From positions 34,958,423 through 35,022,422 of the forward strand of contig JACMZG010001913.1 of the NCBI GenBank assembly GCA_018340805.1: DNA of 64,000 nucleotides, read 5' to 3'. The position numbers and the translations under genes are program-made. Below are positions 44,695 to 57,255 of the stretch, in pieces. Source of the stretch: Microvelia longipes (lineage: Eukaryota > Arthropoda > Insecta > Hemiptera > Veliidae). The stretch's first letter is position 1; the number at the start of each line of letters is the position of its first letter. The notes under the pieces are model-generated. The model saw only the letters and a list, made by a program, of their open reading frames with translations. It searched no databases and was not told the DNA's origin.

Positions 44695-44870
44695 TTTATT
44701 ATACAAATTATGGCACATAGGTCCACAGCCGGGCGAATTTTCATTGAAATGCGTGCTTTTATGCTCAACAATCCATTTTTTGCTTAAGTTTTCGGCATCT
44801 GATTAAAAACCTGAGTAGTAGCGTATTGATATTGAATAAAAATTGAACTAATGCTGGTTATGAGAAGAAA
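44695..44870 (+). repeat. Dispersed repeat R5, copy A
   Basis: GGCACATAGGTCCACAGCCG, GAATTTTCATTGAAATGCGT and CAACAATCCATTTTTTGCTT align in order with 56450-56605. TCATTAATAGCGATTAATGACGTGAT follows at about 44965, a variant of the motif at 62757. Confidence 0.75.
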
Positions 44871-45207
44871 CCAAACAAATTCGTCGGTTTCACATAGAGT
44901 ACTACAGACGTCCCGAATTTCAACTATCGATCCAACAATTTTTCGTGTTTTAATTTTTTTAAATTTACGCTGAGTCATTAATAGCGATTAATGACGTGAT
45001 ATTGACTTGTTGTATCCTTGAACGCTTTTATAATTAATAAAGATTATTATCATTATTAAGATATAATTTTAATAATGATAATAATTAGTGATTATAACAC
45101 TAAGCTTTAGAAATATACTTATATTATACTTACCTTATATACTTATATAATATTTATTTCATTATTTATTTATTTAATTTTACACCATTATAAGCATAAT
45201 TGCCATA

Positions 45208-45300
45208 ATATGGTACAATTCAATAACACAATAACTTAAAAAAATATGGTACAATTCAATAACACAATAACTTAAAAAAAAAGTTAACACAATAACTTAA
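45208..45300. repeat. Tandem repeat, about 36-bp unit
   Basis: ATATGGTACAATTCAATAAC then ACAATAACTTAAAAAA: two full copies and one partial. Confidence 0.9.
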
Positions 45301-45433
45301 AAAATGATATATAACTAAATTTAAAGAAAAAATAAAAGGGTGAATGTATATAATATACATACAGCATTAAATATGAGTTGATGTTATAATAAACTTATTA
45401 AATGCTTGGCTAGATCATAAATGATAAATTACA

Positions 45434-45439
45434 CATGAT

Positions 45440-45471
<32 letters not shown>

Positions 45472-45608
45472 GATAGTAACCCTATCTAAAAAGCATTTAT
45501 TTTATCACATGCCCCATTTAAAATATTACATGTGTTATTAGATAAACACTTCTAAAAGGACGTGAATTTTAAATAATGACTTTTAAATATATAGTCATGA
45601 TCAGATTT
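45434..45608 (-). mobile_element. Poly(A) retroposon with 13-bp target-site duplications
   Basis: A 149-bp insert (45447-45595) is bounded by identical CATGATCAGATTT at 45434-45446 and 45596-45608. The left edge is a run of about 24 T, so the element is on the minus strand with a poly(A) tail. The body (AGATAGGGTTACTATCT next to the tail) has no tRNA boxes. Either a 5'-truncated LINE or a SINE of unknown origin. This is the clearest target-primed insertion in the window. Confidence 0.88.
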
Positions 45609-45609
45609 A

Positions 45610-46520
45610 AAATGATAGATCATACACCATATCTATATTTATCACATCATATCATATCTATACATAATAATTTGCTGGACTGTGTATGATTGATCAGTAT
45701 GCTGTGTTTGTAGAAATAATTAGCCTCATATTGTATTTTTTAAAAATATATTATGTTTCTCTTGCTTCTTCAACTTGCGGTCAATATAATATGTCCTCTT
45801 TAGTTTAATCCTCTTTAATTTTATTTTCATATGCTTGCCCATTTTCAAAATTTCAAGAAAATTCATACATTTTAGGTTTCTTGAACTATTTGTTGAGTGT
45901 AAAGCTTGAAAAGAACATTTTTTAAAAGGCGATATATTTTCAATAAATTGAGCTTCAGTTCATCAAAATTGGATAACTACAACCAACGTTCTGATATTGA
46001 CAAAACAACCATAGAAATTGAGAATTTTTGAAAAGTCAGTAATTGAGACAGTTTTTTTTTTCAAAAAATGTCTAAGTGCGTTTTTGCAAATACTAACTTT
46101 TGTGTTTATCCGATGTTGATGAATGAAAGTTCAATTAATAGGAAATTTGATTAGCTTTCCAAAATGTTGTCTTTAAGTTTCGACTAACAGGGAATTACTT
46201 AGTCAGTAAAAAATTAGTCACTTCCATGTCCGGCTCACAACTAGAACGATACTTGCCGCATCCCTTGCGCTCTAATATGGTGTGTACCAAATTCGGTTCG
46301 ATCGTGATAAATTGTAGCCGTTTTTTGGATATGTAGTATAATTTCAAGCGAAATAAAATCAAGCTTCATACCATCACAAACTCAATTCATAAACGTTACT
46401 AAGTAACCACCCATACTAAATAAAAAAATGAATGGGTTAGCTGACTGCTGTGCCTAAACAAATTTTATGTTTCGTATAGGGTTAGTGCCATTAAAAAGGA
46501 TTACCTTCCGGAAATCAGTA
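45610..46520. other. AT-rich DNA, repeat-like but unassigned
   Basis: About 46205-46330 (CGGCTCACAACTAGAACGAT ... GGTGTGTACCAAATTCGGTT) is less AT-rich and has the look of a mobile-element 3' end, but I found no second copy here. Confidence 0.4.
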
Positions 46521-46526
46521 TGCATC

Positions 46527-46930
46527 ACGTTATAAATTACTACGTTATCACGGTTAATCACATTATAAATTACGTTATCACGGATAACCACTTTATAAAT
46601 ACGTATCACGGATAACCCACTTATAAAGTTACGTTACCACGGTTAACCACGTTATAAATTACTACGTTATCACGGTTAATCACATTATAAATTACGTTAT
46701 CACGGATAACACTTTATAAATTACGTTATCACGGATAACCACTTATAAAGTTACGTTACCACGGTTAACCACGTTATAAATTACTACATTATCACGGTTA
46801 ATCACATTATAAATTACGTTATCACGGATAACCACTTTATAAATTACGTTATCACGGATAACCACTTATAAAGTTACGTTACCACGGTTAACCACGTTAT
46901 AAATTACTGTATCACGGTTAAACGCGTTAT
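46527..46930. repeat. Higher-order minisatellite, about 30-bp monomers in 4-monomer blocks
   Basis: Monomers alternate: CGGTTAATCACATTATAAAT, CGGATAACCACTTTATAAAT, CGGATAACCACTTATAAAGT, CGGTTAACCACGTTATAAAT, each ending in TACGTTA(T/C)CA. The four-monomer block of about 125 bp repeats about three times in the same order. Confidence 0.93.
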
Positions 46931-46934
46931 CGTT

Positions 46935-48600
46935 TCATTTAATTTCAGAAATAAACACAGCTAGATTAAAAAGTTTGATTTTTGAACAAACGTTTCACTT
47001 TTCCCTATAAACTAATTAAGAAATTAGTTCAAATTTTTCGGAATGTCCATAATATTTACACACCCACGTAGAGCCCTACGGAAACTTAAAATGATTTAAA
47101 GAGCAAACAACGTATTAAAAAATAAAGGATAAATAGATTTCTAAGATAAAATATGTTTAAACCAAGAGGTGGTCGGTTGAAAAAAGTTCCTAAACTACAG
47201 AACTGATAAATCTACAAGCACTACTAATCTAATTAGAATAACCCTTTGAAAAAAACTAGAAATTATCCGGAAGTTTTAGGTATAAAAAATTCAAGAAAAA
47301 ATGACTGAGTGCGCAGGTTACCAAACATAAACATTACCAACATTCAAAGTAAAACAAATTCAAACCGAAGCCAAATTAGGTTATAAATATTTAAACGTTT
47401 TAAATAATTCCTTTATCTCCTTTTAGAACAGGATTAACTCTTCATCGGTACTTCTTAAATAAATTTACAAGATAAAAAAAATAAAATGTATAATTAACGA
47501 TTCATATAAAACAAATACAAAATACTAAAAGAAAATATATAAAAAAGGTATAATGATATTATTTAATACAAATAAGACTAAACCTTTGTATGAAGAATGA
47601 CTAGAATCCATATGAAGACAATAACAACTTCAACTTCTTAAGGAGACTATCATTACATTGTTGTTATAATATATAATTAAATCAAGATTCTCACAGTATC
47701 GTGCGCGATCAACAAGCCCACAGAAGCTTCAAGAACTTGTTTTCTTTTATCTAAGTTAACTGCTTTCTTCCTATTCTTCTATAAATGTCCTTGGATTATC
47801 CTTTCTCTACATTGTTGAGGTTTTAAAGGGTTATAAAAAGGTAAGTGAAAACTAGTCAGGTTATAGGAAGGTAACAGGGTCAAGGTTATAATTGAATTCA
47901 AGATGGACTGAACAAGTAACCTCGCCTTTAAATGTACCTCGTACTCATTTCTAGTCCATATATTGTTACATTCTATTGCTTCCTTATGGTTTCCCTAAGG
48001 AGGAAAGTAAATTTGTAACGATATACGCCTTACTTTTCTATCTAGGTTTCATACATAATATATAATTAAAAATGTCGGAAACGTATAACAAATATTTGAC
48101 ATTAACATTCAAAAGAAATAATAAACAAACAATTTGCTTCCTTAGTTCGTCTAACCTGGTACCTGGTAAGTCTCAGGTACCTCCAGGCAATGTATCACAC
48201 AGCACTACCAGCAGCACCAGTGGATCTGAGCACTATCAGTTAATACCATACTATGTCACCCATACTTATTTCTTGCATAATAAACTATTCAAGTATTTGT
48301 TGCAGTTTTTCTTTGTGCTATAAGTGTTTGCACTTTTTCACGATCAGTTTTAACAAAAACATAAAAAACTAATGGCCTTTTATCTTTTTGTTAATCATAT
48401 TTATTCTTTTATTCCAGTTATCGTCCTACTCTGCTACGACTGCATCCAATATTTTTGACTCCTATCTAGTGTTTTAACATACGCCTGACTTTTTCTGCAG
48501 TAGTTAAACTTGTCTTCTGAGATCTTCAAGAGTTAACTGATACAGAACTTTATCCACAAAGGAATTGAAAGAAACAGTCTCTCCACTGATTTTAAAGATA
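46935..48600. other. AT-rich DNA with one GC-richer hairpin patch
   Basis: At 48154-48187 CCTGGTACCTG is inverted as CAGGTACCTCCAGG (one bulge), followed by GCACTACCAGCAGCACCAG. The 83-codon frame over it (48072-48323) is Ser/Thr-rich in the middle but has no recognisable domain and I do not call it. Confidence 0.45.
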
Positions 48601-48604
48601 ATTT

Positions 48605-48665
48605 ATAGACAGAGCCAGCTTTCAGTTTTAACAAACCATCATCAGTGCCTAACCAACAAAGTACA
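48605..48665. mobile_element. Foldback family 1, half copy
   Basis: AGAGCCAGCTTTCAGTTTTA then CAAACCATCATCAGTGCCTA matches the inner arm of 3909-4286 and 7886-8060. No inverse arm follows, so the element is truncated. Confidence 0.65.
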
Positions 48666-48898
48666 AACCAAATAAATTACAAAAAATCAAAAGACCATGG
48701 TCTTTGTGAATTTATTCACAAAGACCATTTAAAATTTTGCTGAAAGGATCTAGCTATTAACATCGTCTGCAGCTTATCAAATATTGTTCTGTTTCAGTCA
48801 CTATAGCCTCCATCCTTTCCATTTTTCTTACCTTTATCATCTTAAATACTTATTGGAAGATTATCTGTCCACGTTTTCGATTTCTGTGTGAAATGTAA

Positions 48899-48990
48899 GT
48901 ATATATATATATATATTATATATATTATATATATATATATATTATATATATTATATATATATATATATATATTATTTATATATATATATC
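48899..48990. repeat. Interrupted (AT)n tract
   Basis: Blocks of (AT)n separated by TTATATATTATA. Confidence 0.93.
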
Positions 48991-48996
48991 GCGTAT

Positions 48997-49020
48997 CGCG
49001 TCCAATGGGAATTGGACGCG
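48997..49020. repeat. Perfect hairpin CGCGTCCAAT-GGGA-ATTGGACGCG
   Basis: 10-bp GC-containing arms directly after the AT tract, preceded by a second CGCGTATCGCG-like word. Confidence 0.85.
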
Positions 49021-49399
49021 GAACGGGAGCGTTTTTAAAGAGTTAAAGAATCAAAAAGAAAGTTAAAATCAATTAGAATTGAATTAACGAAAAATACTTT
49101 TAATCATTTATGCTAAGCGATGGCGATTTTTTTCTGATTTAGTTTCAGGAGAGCTAATAAACCTCCCAGAAGTTCAAAGACGAGGGAAGGACGCGAGTTG
49201 TAATCAAGTCCGAAATGCGGTCCAACCTTTTTTCTCAAATCAACCTGTTTTGTTGATCTTTTTTATCTCTTCCATATTCTAGAACCAGTTGAAAGAGAAA
49301 GTGATTACGGTTGATGTATATGGATATTGGAATTTTAAGATCAAAACAGTCGACTTTTCAAGTTCTGTTGAGTAAAAAACTCAATATGTGGAATTATTT
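49021..49399. other. Spacer, nothing recognised
   Basis: AT-rich spacer before the compositional island. Confidence 0.5.
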
Positions 49400-52300
49400 T
49401 ATAGTAGAGCCTCTCATGTGATAATGATATCAAATCAACTTACTGCTTCTCACATACTCAATGTAATCGTAATAGGATAACCATATAGTCACAAAAGTGA
49501 ATACACGCACTCTCATGTATACTCTGCGCTTTCATATTTACGAATCCACACATAATAATAGGGACTATAGTGTTTGAGGTTGCACTCTCATATTCTAAAA
49601 TGTGGTAGTTACATAAAACTAACTATATATCAATAAGTCGTTTGCATTACACTAAGGCATGGTTAATTGCTTTTGGACACCGCATGGTGTCTCTGGTTAG
49701 GGATTGTTTAGTTGTTCCTCTCTCTCAAATCATTTAATTAGGCATTAGTACGTTGCTTTTCTAGTGTTGCGTCTCCCAGACCTTCTCAGAACTCGTGGCA
49801 AAACGGAGGGTTCGGAAAGAGTTCTAAGATTCCTTCAAAGTCCAGTCAAAGGTTGGGAGGGAGCATCTCTTAGATTCATTGTAGAGGTAATCCGCATAGC
49901 AAAACTCGGTGAACGTTCACACAAAGACGTCGGTGTGAGTCTTCTAGTGCACTTATACAAGATAGGGGGGACCAGTTTCGCATATCACCATCGTGCGAAG
50001 GGTAACGTGGATTGTCCTAGAGACTCGAGACTTATCAATATAGACGGCGCTAATAATGTCGGCGTTGAGATATTCTCACGGAAGTAGGGATTTGTTCTCT
50101 CACTATTCTGGGAGCGAACTTGTCGCGAATCCACACGCTCTTGAGTCTCTCGCTCAATAGATGCATACCAGCTCGCTCCGATATCAATATGAAGTAGGTA
50201 ATTATGTTTATTCTAAAAGGATTAAGTATGCTCTCGCCAGAGGATGCGCAGGGAGGTAGTCGCAAAAGTTCAGGTGAGGGAAGAAGATAAGCGTGTATTG
50301 ACTCGAGAAGACCTCCTTGGTGTGTTAGTAAAGAGAGTTTTCGACAATTACACTGGTACCGAAAGGATAACACCTCTGTCATGCCTCCGCAGATATAGTG
50401 ATTGGCGGCACACGAGTAACTTTAATAAATATTGTGTTTACTTTAGGTACTTATAACAGATATAGCTTCGGTCTTGTGCTTAAGACAGAGATGATCATTC
50501 ACGTTGTATAACATAAATGTTGACAGGACTTAGCATGTTGACGTGTGTCTAGATTCTAGGGCTTTAGAAAATAGTGCGAACTTGTAAGATATTTGGTGTG
50601 ACAGGTATGGAAGAGTTGACTCAACTGTGAACTACTTTAGCTTTGGCCATACGAGTTTTAGACTTTTAGATCTTTTTAATGGTCTGGCGCTGGACTGGCC
50701 GTAGTGAGTTACATGTCGCGTGAGGAAACCGACGCTAGCTAGAGCTTTTAGGTTGAAATTTGTTTCCAGTGGTATTCGTAGATGATTGTTTTATAATATC
50801 GGTGAGATCTGTGAAGGACAGAGATAAGATTCAAGTATATGACTTTACTGTATCAGAGGAGCTTAGTAAGGACTAATGAACCCAACCCCTGAAACAGGTG
50901 TGTACGCTAGTGAGTTACTGCGCCAATAAGATTGTATTAAGAGAAAATAAGGGTTAGCCACAAGCGAGTTGGAGCATACTATAGAAGGATACTAGCTGGT
51001 CTAGCTGAATTACACCTATAACCTATACACGATGCACACATCATACCCTCCGTCCCGACCACACTCTCGGTAGCTGACTAACTTATGATACTCCCACAAG
51101 CCACCTTCAATTGGTCCTAGCTGCTGGACGCAGAATATTCGTTACAAAGTGCTTATTGGACCGATAGAGTCTGTATTTGACGTCGTAGAATGGTTAAATA
51201 TAGTGAAGATTACAATTACACGACTCGCTTGTTTGAATAAACAACGATGGTGTGTTATCATACAATACCTGTCCTGGCCTTTTGGAGACAATTAAAATAG
51301 ATTAAGCTGTGTATACCATGTACGGAGAGGGTGCTTATCCTAGATGATATTGGTACATTGTAGTACCAAATCTCTAAGTGATATGTATAATGTTGAGTGA
51401 GGGAAATAAAACGCTAAATGTACCCACTCCATACAGGTTTAAACACGGTAAAAAAAAGTTTAACTTAAATCCAAACCGAACTTCAATCACTATATAATAT
51501 TTCCTCACTGTAAACTGATAATAGTACTTAAAATTAATATTATTCTATATATAAGTGAGTACTAAAGATAAGTTATCCCATATATATCACTAGTGATAAG
51601 CAATATACATCTCAAGTAAACTAGAACCTTGATTGTAAATCATCTTAAGTGAGTGATAAAAGTCAAACAAACGTACTTTACTCTATGATTTTTATTATAT
51701 ATGTCACCATGTTCCCAATACTATAATAAGAATATTGACTCATAGATACAATAATTCTGAGGAGAATACTATACGTGAATCTATCCCATAAATAAAATCG
51801 TATATATATGGTACGGGGAACCTCAGGAACTTTTCCTTCATTACATCGTGATAATTTAGATTCGCTACACTCTAGAGCTTCCCTTCTGATCTATTTTGAA
51901 ATATTACTAAATGGATTATCAGTCTGCATTAATTATGTGCAACGTCTTTATACTTGAGAATAATTTGACTCTATCTCTCTCTCCTGTCCAAGATTAGTAA
52001 ATACATTCCGTTTTCATTCTCGTACATATTTGCCACTTGGTCTATCTCAAGATGCCGAGGGCATTCTCAAACAGAGGCATTTGGTGCTGGGGCTTAAATA
52101 CTTTATGATGGTTTACACTTTAATGAATTTAGCACAACAAGCACTAAATAGAATTTCTCGTGAGCTGACCAAATTGGTGACTAATTGAGATATGGTATAC
52201 TGGTAGGTCATCTCGAACACAGTAAGAGCACAACGTATTATATTGGATTCATCCTCTTGCTACTCATTTCTCTTATTACATTAAATAGATAAGGCACTAT

Positions 52301-54480
52301 AATTAGTATTAGAGTTTCGAGTATCGCAGACTCCAAAATATTATATTTTTGATATCTTGCATTGGTATTTAACTAACGTAACGTAGTACAGTCTCTACTA
52401 AATTGTTTCCAGTTAAACGTAGAGATTGATATTTGGTATATTGGCTTATCATTTGGATAAAGCCAAGTCAAAAATACCTTAATTATGGCCTGGTAAATAT
52501 ACTGATAGAGTTGTATGTATGAGTTTACCCTTTCTGATGACTTGCGATCATGTAGTGCTAACTCACAACAGTAAGTGCATGGTGTACGTACTATTTAATA
52601 AATAAGTATAAGAGTGAATGGTAGATTAGTATTTTCCGGCTTTCGGTGCAATAATGATTATATATTCATCCATATCTCACAGCGCTCAGACATATTCTGG
52701 TCTCTCATCTCGCGAAGAAGTGTCTACTGAGAAAGAATAGTATACTCACGCTAGCCGCTGTGGTGAATATTAAAATGCTCATATCCTAAGAGAGTTATAT
52801 TTAATGAATACACAGTGAGTGATTAATGACTGATTAGAGAAGAGAAGAGAAAGAATAATCAAGGCAAAGTGGATATAAAGTGTTTAGATTCTTCACAGTA
52901 GATCTTGTCGCTAAGATGTCAATTTACAAAAAACCTATTTCACTGAGGTGGTTCCCGAAGGATTGACTAGTTGCAGTGGATAATCGCTGATATTTGAGGA
53001 CGTGTGACAAAGGCTCAATAATACTCGGGGGCATTTTGGTTTTCATTGCTATATCATACTTCATTTATACCTCTAATACTATGCATCTTACAAGTTTTAG
53101 TACTTATTTCCTGTACACGTTCTTTTAGTGCGTTATCACTGTGTTTTCTAAAACAAACCGTATAAACGTTAACCAGGCGAAATAACTCCTTCCAAGGACT
53201 GACTTAATGCAAACGTAAGGATGGAACCTTTCTACAGTCAGATGACTCACAAGAGTAGAGAAACAGCTGGCTAAGTAAACCGTCAGTTGATAGTATTATC
53301 GTATAAAGAGAATAGCAAGCGAATTAAATGTTAGGTGAACTTAATTGACATTAGGCATTATACTCTCTTAATGATAATCTTACAAAACTTTTTGCACGCT
53401 CTATACTTACTATGGCACATATGCTATCTGTGACTTAGCATGTGTGTCTTTTATTGTAGATTGGAAATTTTATTAGTATTACCTTTGTTTTCAAATAATT
53501 CATGTTTGTTATGTACTCAATACAGAGACATTTTAGAACCTTGCTCATTTCAGTTGGTAACACAATATCAATGAGGAACAAATTTCAGAATTACGCACAA
53601 AGACGATGTGTTTCTTAGATAATCATAATATGTATCTAGGGGCTCGAATTTGATGCTTCTCACACATCACTACGAGCAGGTACTGATTCACCAAAAACGC
53701 AGTTTATACAAGAGCAGATTTTGAATTTTCAAGTATATTACTTAAGGGTAAGCCAGGAGGGACTTTGTGTTCAGGCCTCTCTCTGGCAAGGAAGCCGAGC
53801 GCAACCCACGGGAAGAGTATCGCACACATCGGACAGATAGTACGTTTTTTATATCTTCACGCTCATGGCTCAGTAGTAGGGCGCGAACGTTTTGCTTCAA
53901 TCTAATCGAGATGGAACTGTGAGACCAAGAAAATGCAAAGGTGTGTACTCATAGACAGAATGCTTCTCATGGTGAACACTCACGTAGTCGTATCACGTAG
54001 CAGTTATATACTCATGATATATACTGTCTAAAGAAGTAGCACAAATGCTCTAGAAGATTCTTGGATTAAGATAAGAAAATCAAAGAACTGCGCTTTGTGA
54101 ACGAAATCTGGAGTTGTTGTGATGGTATAAAATAACTGCAGCAAATCATTTTTAAAAACTAAAAGAGATACACACCACATCTTGCACTCACCTCTCGATT
54201 CCTGTAAAACATAAATAAGTACATACTCTTTCATTTGTTTACACATTTATCAATAGTTTCTGTATGGAACGAATTCAGTGTAGCTATCAGAGACTTGTGA
54301 GTAAGACAACGTTAGAGTTGAATTTTTAAATTTGAAACATATGATCTCGATCTCTCTAAGATTGTCTTTAAAGAGGGAAATTTCTAACAAAGTGTTGTTA
54401 CTTGCCATTATGACAACTCGCACAAACGCAACGCACTCATCGCGGTAAAGTCAAACTTTCTTAACTAGTTACGTAATCTA
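49400..54480. other. 5-kb compositional island without coding or repeat signal
   Basis: Relative to the rest of the window this stretch has visibly more G and C, few A or T runs longer than five, many CTC/GAG and GTA/TAC words, and no tandem, inverted or dispersed repeat I could match. Open frames reach only about 110 codons (49764-50087, 50050-50382) and have no recognisable motif. The edges near 49400 and 54480 are gradual. It may be real unique DNA, an ancient insert, or badly called read sequence. Confidence 0.55.
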
Positions 54481-54489
54481 CCCCTTTAG

Positions 54490-55019
54490 GGCCTGAACTC
54501 CAAGTAAGGAATATAAGACAGTAATTTATTCTCATTAACTTTCATAATATTATAATAATTCTCATTATAATTCTCACAAAGTTCACTTATAAATTCCAAC
54601 ATTTCTACAGAATAAAAGACAACAAAATAAGAACAAAAACATAAATAAATATCTATTCAATAGAAAATTGCTAGCAAAAGAGAAACTAACGCAAAGGTCG
54701 CCAGAAATTTAATAATAATAAATAAATTATTTCTTTCTCAATTCTCACAGCCTTTTCTACTAATAAAATATAGACATTATAAAAAACAACAAATTATAGA
54801 AATAACCAAGAAATAGTTAATATTTTTGTTAAGGACATTGTAATTAAGTATATTAATTGTATTCAACGGATACTAAAAAGATTAGAATCTTATAGACCAG
54901 ATCCGATCTGGTACCCAAAAAAGACTCCTTCAAAAAATGCCGACTCCACCCCGACATCTCAACCCTGGTTGTACTACTTGCTATCATTCTTAAATGCGCT
55001 TTTTTTGAACAAACTGGCT
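54490..55019. other. AT-rich DNA, nothing firm
   Basis: A minus-strand frame 55068-54853 continues out of the repeat block at 55020-55110 and may be a mobile-element relic. No domain is recognised. Confidence 0.4.
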
Positions 55020-55110
55020 CAATAATAAGGTTATAAAGAATTAGGTCTTCCGGTGGTGACCGCGTCAATTAAATAAAGAATCCGATATTTCAATTCAACA
55101 TCTTCAGGGG
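55020..55110 (-). mobile_element. Second copy of the GACGCGGTCACCACCGGAAG block
   Basis: On the minus strand: CTGAAGATGTTG, GAAATATCGG, then ATTGACGCGGTCACCACCGG and AAGACCTAATTCTTTATAA. This parallels 5352-5450 with the middle shortened. Same family as the 5240-5450 element. Confidence 0.65.
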
Positions 55111-55558
55111 GTGTAGAACATCATATTTGAAAAGACAATGCTAAAGACTTTAGGACGGCGTGCACGTTTTTCTGTGTGTTAGTATATGGCGCGATTACTG
55201 CCGTCAAAAATTAACTAATTTTGATAAAAATTAGGTATCCAGAGGTGCGTAGTATTTGGTTAAAAATCAGCCATTAAATTGGCTGCCAATATGGCGGACC
55301 GCTTGGATGAAAAAGTGATAAAATCAAACTATATATCGTTTAAATCCCCTTAATAAGTAGAAAAAGATAATAAATGTATATGCGGCTAATATAGAGAATT
55401 AAAAAAAATATTTAAAAGGAATAAGTAAAGTAATATATCATTGAAAAGCTCTTAATTAGTGAAGTAAAAAACTTTATTCACAAATTTAAAAACAGTTAAC
55501 ATTGTGAAATTGTGAAAAAAAGTAGAGTTTTTTTCAAAATTTAAAACATATTACTTCG

Positions 55559-56249
55559 TTAAATGATAATAGTCCAAGAGCCAAGCCTAAAAATGTGACT
55601 CATTTTGTACTACTTCAAACCAAAATTTTCTGAAAATATACCTTGAATTATGAAGGAAAAGCATAGTCTGCCTATCCAGAGTGGAGCCCTTCATATGAAT
55701 GCGCTCGCTCAAAATATTAGAAATTCGCACAAATTCCAGTTTTCTTGCAATAAATGGTTTCTTGTAGATCGTGTGTAAAACATGAAGAGAACATTATTTA
55801 AACCTCATAAAATTTCCTATAAAACTTATTTTCGTCAATATCGAATAACTATAATGAACAACTAAAGTTATGACATTTGTTAAATGGACAAAAATGCACA
55901 TATTCAAAAGTCAATATTTTTTTTTTGCATTAATTAACTATTTTTTTGTTAATTAAAGAGCCTTAACTTTGGTTGTGGTCGTCTGATATTGATGATTAAA
56001 CACTAGTTTTATAGAACAAATGTTCTCTTCATGTTTTGTACACGGCCCACAGGGAACCATTTATTTCAAGAAAACTGAAATTAGTGCGATTTTATAAAAT
56101 TTTGAGCATGCGCAATCATATAAAGAGCTCCAATCTGAATATGCAGACTATGTTCTTTCTTTATAATTAAGGTATATTTTCAGAAAAATTTGTTTTAAAG
56201 AAGTGCAAAATGAGTCACTCAGACCGGCTCTTGGACTATAATGTATAAT
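55559..56249. mobile_element. Large foldback element, about 690 bp with arms over 250 bp
   Basis: The left end (AATAGTCCAAGAGCC..., 55568) and right end (GGCTCTTGGACTATAAT, to about 56242) are inverse. The match continues inward through GTGACTCATTTTG, TTCTGAAAATATACCTT, CAGTTTTCTTG(C/A)AATAAATGGTT and AAAACATGAAGAGAACAT. No coding capacity. The centre (about 55900-55960) is AT-rich. A second copy begins at about 63970. Confidence 0.88.
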
Positions 56250-56320
56250 TTATTATGTGAGTCTCTAATGCAACGAATTATTAGTTTTATTAACTTTTGT
56301 AGACAGCTTGACGAACTCGG
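56238..56320 (-). repeat. Dispersed repeat R6, flanking the foldback
   Basis: The reverse complement (GTTCGTCAAGCTGTCTACAA ... TTGCATTAGAGACTCACATA) is nearly identical to 63896-63960. In both places it is joined to the end of the same foldback, so it is part of the element. Confidence 0.85.
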
Positions 56321-56444
56321 TAAAAGTTAAACAACTCCGTAACTTAGTATGACTGGTTCGCGCCAACCGACTGAATTCGATCAGTGCATCCACTATAACT
56401 GTCACTAAATTTTATTACATTTGTGATCTATTACGTTTGTCATA

Positions 56445-56605
56445 AAATTTCAGGGCACATGACTACAAGCCAGACGAATTTCCTTTGAAATGCGTGCTTT
56501 GTTTCACAACAATTCATTTCTTGTACAAGTTCGCGGTTAATGCTGTATAACCAGAGCAGTGGCGTTACTACTTTTACACAAATTTCCCGGATATTTTAAA
56601 CGAAT
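56445..56605 (+). repeat. Dispersed repeat R5, copy B
   Basis: GGGCACATGACTACAAGCCA, GACGAATTTCCTTTGAAATG and ACAACAATTCATTTCTTGTA align with 44710-44790 and beyond. Confidence 0.75.
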
Positions 56606-56959
56606 CCACGTTTTTAAACGAATCAAAATTTTAAACTAAATCCAGAAACATCTTAAAAATTAGCATAAACATAAGCAAAAAAAAAAGAGCATAACACTTT
56701 GAACGAGTGTGATTAACCCTTAAGGGCAATAATCTTTAATTTATCTAATTTTTTGGACTTATGCAAACCAGGTAAATGATCTCAATAAAACCTGGTTTCC
56801 ATATGGTTCATGTCTTCACGATACCTTATTGTTAACATTTGTAAAACAAATTTTATTAGTAAATGTTTATCCGTTCGAAAGATAGATGGTTACAGAAAAT
56901 TAATAGAATAGATAGGATGGTAATAGAAAAATTGCTTGGAATTTATATTGACATTTGTA

Positions 56960-56964
<5 letters not shown>
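56606..56964. other. Spacer, nothing recognised
   Basis: AT-rich. A 69-codon frame entering the AT tract is not a gene. Confidence 0.5.
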
Positions 56965-57011
<47 letters not shown>

Positions 57012-57025
57012 TTTATTTATATATA

Positions 57026-57068
<43 letters not shown>

Positions 57069-57202
57069 TTAAAACTTTATATATAGTATCGGTAAGTTAG
57101 TAACTATAAATATATATATATATATAATTATATATTATATATATTTAATTATCATTATTATTATATTATAATTAATATTATATATAAATATATATATATA
57201 TA

Positions 57203-57251
<49 letters not shown>
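56965..57251. repeat. Two (AT)n tracts
   Basis: 56965-57063 and 57111-57251, separated by a short unique stretch (TTTAAAACTTTATATATAGT ...). Confidence 0.95.

Positions 57252-57255
<4 letters not shown>

Noticed and set aside
48072..48323. 83-codon frame with a Ser/Thr-rich middle
   Set aside because: The central part is a GGTACC-containing hairpin and a GCAGCACCAG run. Flanks are low-complexity and no signal or domain fits.
49764..50382. 107- and 110-codon frames in the compositional island
   Set aside because: No domain, no splice or promoter context, and the length fits chance at the higher GC of this stretch.
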